Position numbers and translations under genes: made by a program
Part shown: one piece after another, positions 1 through 4,679 of the stretch
Layout: every line of letters begins with the position of its first letter
How positions within the stretch are numbered: the first letter of the stretch is position 1
Notes under the pieces: model-generated
What the model was told of the DNA's origin: nothing
Database searches by the model: none
The model's input: only the letters and a program-made list of their open reading frames with translations
DNA from: an uncultured Eubacteriales bacterium
GTDB taxonomy: Bacteria; Bacillota; Clostridia; Oscillospirales; UMGS1783
Direction: 5' to 3'
Length of the DNA: 7,189 nucleotides
NCBI GenBank assembly: GCA_900555065.1
Contig: USJY01000063.1
Location: 1 to 7,189 of the forward strand

Positions 1-408
1 GAAACCGGCAAAGAAGTAGCCCACAAAGTACAGCCGCATGCCCATGTGGGCAAACTGGGCCATCTGGGTGGAGTTTTCGCTGTTGAACACGCCCACCAGT
101 GCATCGGTAGCACCAAAGATGATGCCGTACAGCACCGCATGGCTGTGGTTCTCCACGTACGGCGAGAACGCGCGCTTCATGCTGGCGTACACGCCCTTGT
201 CGCGCTTCGTCTCGGCCGCTGCATTCGCCAGCACGTCGGACGGTGTGTCGGCCGTACGCTGCGGAGCCTTCTGCTCGTCGTGCTTCTGGTTCGAAGACGC
301 GTAAGCGTTCGTCGTTTTCGGCTTCTGCTTCGCCGCCTGCGACTGCTTGGGCGCCGACTTCGGAGCCGGGGTGGCCGCAGGGTGGATGCGCATGGTGGAC
401 TGAGTCAT
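1..408 (-). CDS. Unrecognised membrane protein with Lys/Gln/Ala-rich N-terminus (3' end cut off by window edge)
   Basis: I read this frame directly on the reverse strand. ATG at 408-406 opens a frame with no stop to position 1 (136 codons), so the C-terminus is missing. The start is supported by a Shine-Dalgarno-like AGGTGAT about six bases upstream, beginning in the stop codon of the preceding gene. The protein starts [20 protein letters not shown]. Residues 1 to about 80 are rich in Ala, Pro, Lys, Gln and Thr and look disordered and soluble. From about residue 85 ([20 protein letters not shown]) it becomes hydrophobic, and a second hydrophobic stretch ([13 protein letters not shown]) reaches the window edge, suggesting two membrane segments. 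It lies 11 bases after the AmaP/Asp23-type gene, so probably in the same operon and possibly tied to envelope stress. I do not recognise the family; a resemblance to small DUF2273-like membrane proteins of Asp23 clusters was considered but is weak. Confidence 0.6.
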   Translation of the reverse strand, partial: MTQSTMRIHPAATPAPKSAPKQSQAAKQKPKTTNAYASSNQKHDEQKAPQRTADTPSDVLANAAAETKRDKGVYASMKRAFSPYVENHSHAVLYGIIFGATDALVGVFNSENSTQMAQFAHMGMRLYFVGYFFAGF

Positions 409-419
409 CGTCGCATCAC

Positions 420-809
420 CTACTCGACCACGTGGGCGGGCACCGGTTTGGTCTGGTGCTGACGGCGCGTGTCGTCGGTATACTTCGTGGCCTGCTGCGT
501 GAACGCGGGTGTAACCACGTCGGCGTCGCCTGCGAACGTGATGCGCACGGAGTCGACGGGGTAGCCGGTGAAGGCTTCAAGCGTCGCGGCGATCTCGTCC
601 TGCAGCTTCGCGCCCAGCTGTCCCAGCTCGGCGTTTCGACCCGGATCGATCTTCGCGTGGATGCTCATGCGCGGGTCGTGCTTGTTCGTGATGTGAACCT
701 TGACGTTGTCCGTGGACAGGCCGTGATGGCTCTCGACGACGTGCTTGACCGTGGACTGGATGGCGTTCTGCGTGATGGCGATGCTGCCGTTGTCGCGCTC
801 GATCTCAAG
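420..809 (-). CDS. Asp23/Gls24-type alkaline-shock envelope protein, AmaP-like C-terminal fragment (5' end lost at junction)
   Basis: The real protein covers about 129 codons from [18 protein letters not shown] to the TAG at 422-420. The pattern is a short strand with GSIAIT, a helix ([16 protein letters not shown]), a strand (NVKVHI), then [19 protein letters not shown], a helix ([15 protein letters not shown]) and a final strand (PVDSVRITF). This is the fold order of the Asp23 family and of the C-terminal domain of AmaP, the membrane anchor for Asp23 at the Gram-positive envelope. The [16 protein letters not shown] segment fits AmaP-like proteins best. A Gln/Lys/Pro-rich tail of about 25 residues follows. 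The minus frame stays open rightward to 1322, but beyond about 809 it is antisense to potA and has no Asp23 character. The true N-terminus, where AmaP has its membrane helices, is therefore absent. The next gene downstream starts 11 bases after the stop. Assignment is from remembered family pattern, not a search. Confidence 0.6.
   Translation of the reverse strand, partial: LEIERDNGSIAITQNAIQSTVKHVVESHHGLSTDNVKVHITNKHDPRMSIHAKIDPGRNAELGQLGAKLQDEIAATLEAFTGYPVDSVRITFAGDADVVTPAFTQQATKYTDDTRRQHQTKPVPAHVVE
795..809. other. Breakpoint between two unrelated gene sets (15-base segment shared by both readings)
   Basis: On the plus strand this segment reads ALDLK, the D-loop start of PotA. On the minus strand the same codon boundaries read LEIER, the last Asp23/AmaP-like residues. 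To the left, the plus frame loses PotA character at once: the expected Walker B and D-loop lead-in (DEPLG) is replaced by DAAVV. To the right, the minus frame loses Asp23 character. Two genes cut at the same short segment and facing each other tail-out is what a mis-join at a short shared sequence would produce. A true recombination event is possible but leaves both genes broken. Confidence 0.75.
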
Positions 810-1394
810 CTGCGCAAGGAGCTGCAGGGCGAACTCAAACGTATTCAGAAACAGACGGGCATCACCTTCGTATATGTCACGCACGATCAGGAGGAAGCGC
901 TGACGCTTTCGGATACCATTGTTGTCATGAACCGCGGCGTGATCCAGCAGATCGGTTCGCCCATCGACATCTATAACGAGCCGCAGAACGCCTTTGTGGC
1001 CCACTTTATCGGCGAGAGCAACATCATTGACGGCTACATGATTGAAGACGGGGTAGTGGAGTTTTCCGGGCGCAAGTTCGCCTGCGTAGACAAGGGCTTT
1101 GCGCAAAATGAAAATGTAGACGTTGTGATCCGCCCGGAGGATCTGGAAATCACCCAGCCCGCGCAGGGCATGATTACCGGGGTCGTGGAACTGGTCACCT
1201 TTATGGGTATGCACTATATCATCACCGTCGACAGCGGCGGATACAAGTGGCAGATCCGTTCCACGAAGGCGCAGGAGCCGGGCCAGGCGGTTGGACTTTC
1301 GGTCGCGCCGGACGGCATCCACGTCATGCGCAAGCTCCAGGACGAGCTGCCGGACCTGATCCAGGAGATACAGGAGGAGGTGGCGGAGGAATGA
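795..1394 (+). CDS. potA: Spermidine/putrescine ABC transporter ATP-binding protein PotA, C-terminal part only
   Basis: This encodes the last 199 residues of PotA, the ATPase subunit that sits on the cytoplasmic face of PotB/PotC and powers polyamine import. The fragment begins in the D-loop ([11 protein letters not shown]). It contains the switch region [17 protein letters not shown] with the H-loop histidine at fragment residue 30, followed by [14 protein letters not shown] and the TOBE_2 regulatory domain (about residues 105-185, with [10 protein letters not shown]). Walker A, Q-loop, the LSGGQ signature and Walker B are all missing, because about 160-170 residues of a usual 350-380 lie beyond the breakpoint. 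The frame runs open upstream to 243, but that part is antisense to the minus-strand genes and shows no ATPase motif. The stop overlaps the potB start as ATGA. The order potABCD and the C-terminal match make the identity secure; as it stands the product could not bind ATP. Confidence 0.9.
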   Translation, partial: ALDLKLRKELQGELKRIQKQTGITFVYVTHDQEEALTLSDTIVVMNRGVIQQIGSPIDIYNEPQNAFVAHFIGESNIIDGYMIEDGVVEFSGRKFACVDKGFAQNENVDVVIRPEDLEITQPAQGMITGVVELVTFMGMHYIITVDSGGYKWQIRSTKAQEPGQAVGLSVAPDGIHVMRKLQDELPDLIQEIQEEVAEE

Positions 1395-2203
1395 AGAATA
1401 AAGCCTACGCCGCGCCCTATCTCGTTTGGATGGTCCTGTTTATCATCGTGCCGCTCGCGCTCGTGATCGTATTTGCGTTCACGGATACGGCCGGGAACTT
1501 CACCTTTGACAATTTCAGCGCGGTGCTCGATCTCGGACGCATATTCCTGCGCTCGTTCTGGCTGGCGCTGCTTTCCTCGGTCATTTGCCTTGTGCTCGGA
1601 TATCCCGTGGCCTATGCGCTTTCCCGACTGCGCCGGCGCAGGCAGGGACTTGCGCTCATGCTCCTGATCCTGCCGATGTGGATGAACTTTCTGCTGCGAA
1701 CCTATTCGCTTATCCTGCTGATTGACACGAACGGCCTGATCAACCAGCTCCTGCAGAGCCTGAGCCTGCCCACGATCAAGATTATTAACACACAGTTCGC
1801 CGTGCTGATCGGCATGGTGTACAACTATCTGCCCTTTATGATTCTGCCCATATACTCCATCCTCATCAAGATCGAGCGCAATGTGGTGGAAGCGGCCGAG
1901 GACCTGGGCGCAAACCCCTTCCAGGTGTTTCGCAAGGTGACGCTGCCGTTGTCCATGCCGGGCGTCATGTCGGGCATAATCATGGTGTTCGTCCCGGCGG
2001 TCAGCACCTTTATCATCTCCAAAATGCTCGGCGGCGGCATGTTTATGCTCATTGGCGACTACATTGAAATGCAGTTTCTGGGCAATACCTATAACCCCGG
2101 CGTGGGTTCGGCCATTTCGCTGATTCTTATGGTCATCATACTCATTTCCCTGTTCTTCATGCGCGGGCTGGATGAGGAGACAAAGGAGGGGATTTTGGGA
2201 TGA
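1391..2203 (+). CDS. potB: Spermidine/putrescine ABC transporter permease PotB
   Basis: A 270-residue inner-membrane permease that forms half of the polyamine channel with PotC. The start chosen is ATG 1391 ([13 protein letters not shown]): it overlaps the potA stop as ATGA and lies 10 bases after AGGAGG (1375-1380). A longer reading from 1247 would add 48 residues that are only out-of-frame potA. Hydrophobic segments near residues 10-30, 56-78, 87-110, 136-156, about 187-207 and 246-263 give the usual six membrane helices. The EAA loop that contacts the ATPase is clear: [20 protein letters not shown] begins at residue 167, with the invariant glycine at 173. The length is close to the family norm of 275-285. 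The [17 protein letters not shown] region is typical of PotB-type permeases. Specificity between spermidine and putrescine cannot be told from this subunit. Confidence 0.95.
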   Translation: MKNKAYAAPYLVWMVLFIIVPLALVIVFAFTDTAGNFTFDNFSAVLDLGRIFLRSFWLALLSSVICLVLGYPVAYALSRLRRRRQGLALMLLILPMWMNFLLRTYSLILLIDTNGLINQLLQSLSLPTIKIINTQFAVLIGMVYNYLPFMILPIYSILIKIERNVVEAAEDLGANPFQVFRKVTLPLSMPGVMSGIIMVFVPAVSTFIISKMLGGGMFMLIGDYIEMQFLGNTYNPGVGSAISLILMVIILISLFFMRGLDEETKEGILG

Positions 2204-2997
2204 GCAAGGTATTCCAGCGCGTGATGATGGCGTTTGTTTTCCTGTTCCTGTACGCCCCCATTCTCGTGCTCATCGTCTTTTCCTTTAACAGTTCGAGCAG
2301 CCAGACGGCCTTTGCCGGCGTGTCGCTGCGCTGGTACGCGGACCTGTTCCAGGACGCGTCGATCATGAACGCGCTGTACAATACGCTGGTTGTCGCTGTG
2401 TTCTCGTCCGTGCTCGCAACCGTGCTCGGCACGCTCGCCGCCGTAGGTATTTTCGGCATGCGCAAATCGGTCCGCACCGCCGTTATGAACGTGACGTACC
2501 TGCCCGTGCTCAATCCCGACATCCTGACGGCCATCTCCATGATGCTCGTATTCAGCCTCATGCGTATCCCGTTCGGACTTGTCACCCTCATTATCGCGCA
2601 CACGACCTTTAATATACCCTATGTGATCCTGTCCGTCATGCCAAAGCTCAGGCAGTTCAACATCAGCACCTACGAGGCGGCGCTGGACCTCGGCGCGCGC
2701 CCGTCCTTCGCGCTGCGCAAGGTCGTGCTGCCTGAGATCATGCCGGGGATTATCACGGGGATGCTGCTTTCCTTTACCCTGTCGATCGACGACTTTATTA
2801 TAAGCTATTTTACAAAGGGCACCGGGGTGCAGACCCTGCCCATCGTCATCTATTCCATGACGCGGCGCAAGGTCACGCCCAAGGTCAACGCTTTGTCCAC
2901 GCTGCTGTTTGTCGTGGTGCTGGCGCTGCTGATTATCGTAAATCTGCGCCAGTCCCGCGCCGATATCAAAAAACAACAAGGAGAAGAAAGAAGATGA
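2200..2997 (+). CDS. potC: Spermidine/putrescine ABC transporter permease PotC
   Basis: A 265-residue permease, the partner of PotB in the channel. ATG 2200 overlaps the potB stop as ATGA, and AAGGAGG at 2183-2189 is correctly placed 10 bases ahead. The protein opens with [20 protein letters not shown], the usual first helix of PotC-type subunits (Y-A-P followed by a hydrophobic run and SFN). The EAA loop reads EAALDLGARPSFALRKVVLP from residue 159, with its conserved glycine at 165. The downstream segment SIDDFIISYFTKG (from residue 195) is strongly characteristic of the PotC/YdcV permease branch. A charged tail, SRADIKKQQGEERR, ends in the cytoplasm. The length is normal (about 260-270) and no break is seen. 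Its stop overlaps the potD start. Confidence 0.95.
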   Translation: MSKVFQRVMMAFVFLFLYAPILVLIVFSFNSSSSQTAFAGVSLRWYADLFQDASIMNALYNTLVVAVFSSVLATVLGTLAAVGIFGMRKSVRTAVMNVTYLPVLNPDILTAISMMLVFSLMRIPFGLVTLIIAHTTFNIPYVILSVMPKLRQFNISTYEAALDLGARPSFALRKVVLPEIMPGIITGMLLSFTLSIDDFIISYFTKGTGVQTLPIVIYSMTRRKVTPKVNALSTLLFVVVLALLIIVNLRQSRADIKKQQGEERR

Positions 2998-4031
2998 AAA
3001 AGTTTACCGCACTGCTTTTGGTTCTGGTTCTTGCCGTCGGCCTGCTGTCCGGCTGCGGGAGCAAGGATGAGCGCGTCGTCTACGTCTACAACTGGGGCGA
3101 GTACATGGACGAGAGCCTGAACGACGAGTTTACCGCCAAAACCGGGATCAAGGTCGTTTACGACTACTTTGATACAAACGAGGCCCTCTACGCCCTGCTC
3201 AAGGGCGGCAGCGCCGAGTACGACGTGATTTTCCCTTCGGACTATATGATCGAGCGGATGATCAACGAGGACATGCTCGCCAAGATCGACTACAGCAAGC
3301 TGCCAAATTACGCCAATATTGACGATAAGTTCAAAAACCTGCCGTACGACCCCGAAGGCCAGTACAGCGTCCCCTACCTGTGGGGTATTCTGGGCATTAT
3401 CTACAACACCACCATGGTCGACGAGCCGGTCGACAGCTGGGACATCCTCTGGGATGAGAAGTACAGCGGCAATATCCTGATGATCGGCAACCAGCGCGAC
3501 GCGATTGCCGTCGCACTCAAGCGGCTGGGCTTCAGCATGAATACTACGAGCGAGACCGAGCTGCTGGGCGCGGAAAATGAACTTATGAAACAGAAGGAAC
3601 TGCTGCAGGCCTATGTCATGGACCAGTCCTACAATAAAATGGAGGGGAACTCCGCGGCCCTGTGCCTCTACTATTCGGGCGACGCGCTGGCCATGATGGA
3701 GAACAACCCCGATCTCTCTTTCGCTGTGCCGGACGAGGGCAGCAATTACTATATGGACAGTATGTGTATTCCCAAGAACGCAAAGAACGTCGATGAGGCG
3801 CACGAGTATATCAATTTTATGCTCGAAGCCGAATCCGGCCTTCGCAACTGCGAAGAGGTGTACGGCAGTACGCCCAACAAGGAGACGTTTAAGCTGCTTG
3901 ATCCCGATTCGCAGGCCAGCGAGTTCATGTACCCGTCCGACGAGTTGCTGGCTAAGAGCGAGATGTACAGCGCTCTTCCCGAGGAGACCTACAAGCTCTA
4001 CGACGAGATCTGGAAGAATCTCGGCCAGTAA
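2994..4031 (+). CDS. potD: Spermidine/putrescine-binding lipoprotein PotD
   Basis: A 345-residue substrate-binding protein anchored outside the membrane, delivering polyamines to PotBC. ATG 2994 overlaps the potC stop as ATGA and follows AAGGAG (2978-2983) at 10 bases. The signal peptide MKKFTALLLVLVLAVG ends in lipobox LSGC, with the lipidated Cys at residue 21. The mature protein shows the family pattern: YVYNWGEYMDESL (residues 30-42), DTNEALYALLKGGSAEYDV, FPSDYMI (80-86), PYLWGILGIIYN, YYSGDAL (226-232) and YYMDSMCIP (252-260). Compared from memory with the E. coli PotD site, W34, E36, Y37, S82, Y84 and D255 keep equivalents. The acidic pair (E. coli D168/E171) appears as N166/D169, and two tryptophans (229, 255) appear as Y227 and Y253. 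The fold and role are clear; which polyamine is preferred is not. An intrinsic terminator follows 23 bases after the stop. Confidence 0.95.
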   Translation: MKKFTALLLVLVLAVGLLSGCGSKDERVVYVYNWGEYMDESLNDEFTAKTGIKVVYDYFDTNEALYALLKGGSAEYDVIFPSDYMIERMINEDMLAKIDYSKLPNYANIDDKFKNLPYDPEGQYSVPYLWGILGIIYNTTMVDEPVDSWDILWDEKYSGNILMIGNQRDAIAVALKRLGFSMNTTSETELLGAENELMKQKELLQAYVMDQSYNKMEGNSAALCLYYSGDALAMMENNPDLSFAVPDEGSNYYMDSMCIPKNAKNVDEAHEYINFMLEAESGLRNCEEVYGSTPNKETFKLLDPDSQASEFMYPSDELLAKSEMYSALPEETYKLYDEIWKNLGQ

Positions 4032-4054
4032 CCCGGATACGACCCTGGCGCACG

Positions 4055-4086
4055 CCTGCCGAAGCCTTGCGTTTCGGCAGGTTTTT
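4055..4086 (+). terminator. Rho-independent terminator of the pot operon
   Basis: CCTGCCGAA (4055-4063) pairs perfectly with TTCGGCAGG (4073-4081). The stem extends inward by a G-T and a C-G pair, leaving a loop of about five bases. A run of five T (4082-4086), one G, then three T follows directly. This is a textbook intrinsic terminator 23 bases after the potD stop. Confidence 0.92.
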
Positions 4087-4095
4087 GTTTATAAT
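4067..4095 (+). promoter_or_regulatory. Possible sigma-A promoter overlapping the pot terminator
   Basis: A perfect TATAAT lies at 4090-4095. Exactly 17 bases upstream, inside the terminator loop and 3' arm, is TTGCGT (4067-4072), matching the first three bases of TTGACA. No other stretch between potD and the next gene gives as good a -10 box. If used, transcription would begin near 4102 and give a leader of almost 500 bases before the carboxypeptidase start. The -10 could be chance, since T-rich terminator ends often look like it. Confidence 0.35.
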
Positions 4096-4514
4096 AACAG
4101 GAAATGGGAGATTGGAAGAGGCGGCGCGGACGCAGGGGCAGGATCCTGCCGCCGGGGGAAAACGGCTGGTGGGCGCGCGGCCCCACGGTTTGTCCGGGGC
4201 GCGCCCATGCGGAGGACCATGCCGGACGCCCTGCCCGGACCTGCCCTGTCCTGCCGGGCCGGACGCATTGTCCCGCGGCGGTAACGCGCTGGGGCGGGCG
4301 GGGCCCGCGCCGGGCGGCCAGGACCCGGTATGCGCCGGACCGCGCCCAGGATGAATGGAACGGCGCATTGCGCCGCGTACGGAAACGCGCGGGGGGGTAG
4401 GGATTTTGCCGGCGTTCCGGCACAAAGGACCAGACGCAGCCGTTTTCCCGCAAAGGGAGCGCGCGCTGCTTTCCGGGCGTATCACAGAACTGCAGCGGCG
4501 CATGCCGCGGCCGC

Positions 4515-4550
4515 ATACATAAACCGATGTATTTGCGCATATGCATAAAT
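4515..4550. promoter_or_regulatory. AT-rich island with two adjoining inverted repeats (operator candidate)
   Basis: ATACAT (4515-4520) and ATGTAT (4527-4532) form a six-base inverted repeat. It runs straight into a near-palindrome at 4531-4550, with ATTT and AAAT arms around GCATATGC. This is the only AT-rich patch in the GC-rich spacer, and it lies 48-83 bases before the ribosome-site start codon at 4598, where a promoter with operator would be expected. No -35/-10 pair with good spacing was found in it. Confidence 0.35.
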
Positions 4551-4553
4551 AGA

Positions 4554-4589
4554 GCCTGTCCTGCCAGGCAAAAAGGAGTTTTAAAGGAG
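4554..4589 (+). promoter_or_regulatory. Ribosome binding site of the carboxypeptidase gene with a small hairpin before it
   Basis: AAAGGAG (4583-4589) stands eight bases before ATG 4598, an excellent Shine-Dalgarno distance. A second AAAAAGGAG lies at 4570-4578. GCCTG (4554-4558) can pair with CAGGC (4565-4569) just upstream. This site fixes 4598 as the intended start of the gene. ATG 4680, the first start in the catalytic frame, has no such site. Confidence 0.75.
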
Positions 4590-4597
4590 CGCATACC

Positions 4598-4658
4598 ATG
4601 AAAAAACGCGCGTGTACCGCCATCCTTGCCGCGTTCGCCGTTGCGGCGGGGCTGTTGA
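4598..4658 (+). pseudogene. Out-of-frame signal peptide of the carboxypeptidase (frame break at about 4655-4659)
   Basis: From ATG 4598 the reading MKKRACTAILAAFAVAAGLL is a typical Sec signal peptide: two Lys and an Arg, then a hydrophobic Ala/Leu/Val core. Continuing in this frame gives RPGGRHNAGSGRA and a stop at 4730-4732, unlike any carboxypeptidase. The catalytic frame is closed upstream by TGA at 4656-4658. Just after that stop it reads FDPAAATMLEADELRCDYAY, which is exactly what should follow, with a PAAAT signal-peptidase-like site. Skipping one base between 4657 and 4659 joins the two halves into a normal secreted precursor. So the sequence carries one base too many (or two too few), from a real mutation, a sequencing or assembly error, or less likely programmed frameshifting. 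Confidence 0.8.
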
Positions 4659-4679
4659 TTCGACCCGGCGGCCGCCACA

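Larger units (their letters stand above)
4096..4597. other. GC-rich intergenic region without a convincing gene
   Basis: About 500 bases, dominated by G and C until about 4510. Open frames exist on both strands, but they begin without a good ribosome site and encode Arg/Gly/Pro/Ala-rich strings of the kind any GC-rich DNA gives. One minus-strand frame even runs back into potD. I looked for and did not find conserved cores of RNase P RNA, tmRNA, SRP RNA, T-box or the common riboswitches. Several short hairpins can be drawn, including GTCCGGG (4192-4198) with CCCGGAC (4234-4240). It may be a leader of the downstream gene or simple spacer. Confidence 0.5.

Noticed and set aside
38..462. Plus-strand open frames at 38-304 and 46-462
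   Set aside because: They are antisense to the minus-strand membrane protein gene, have no ribosome site, and read as Arg/Val/Leu strings typical of shadow frames.
243..794. PotA start at 243, giving a 383-residue protein of nearly normal PotA length
   Set aside because: The length is coincidence. Residues before ALDLKLRK contain no Walker A, Q-loop, signature or Walker B, and this stretch is antisense to the Asp23/AmaP-like gene.
810..1322. Minus-strand frame continuing from the Asp23/AmaP-like gene to a start at 1322
   Set aside because: Beyond 809 it is the exact complement of good PotA codons and shows no membrane helices or Asp23 pattern; it is a shadow.
1247..1390. Longer potB reading from 1247
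   Set aside because: The added 48 residues are out-of-frame potA, Gly/Arg/Pro-rich, while ATG 1391 has AGGAGG and the ATGA overlap.
2089..3803. Long minus-strand open frames across potB, potC and potD
   Set aside because: They are antisense to clear membrane and binding-protein genes, their composition (His/Asp/Gln/Arg) is typical of the opposite strand, and they have no recognisable motif.
4100..4597. A known structured RNA (RNase P, tmRNA, SRP RNA, T-box or riboswitch) in the GC-rich spacer
   Set aside because: None of the conserved cores I know could be found. GGAGGACC at 4211 and CCCGGTATGCGCC near 4325 only faintly resemble RNase P and T-box motifs.
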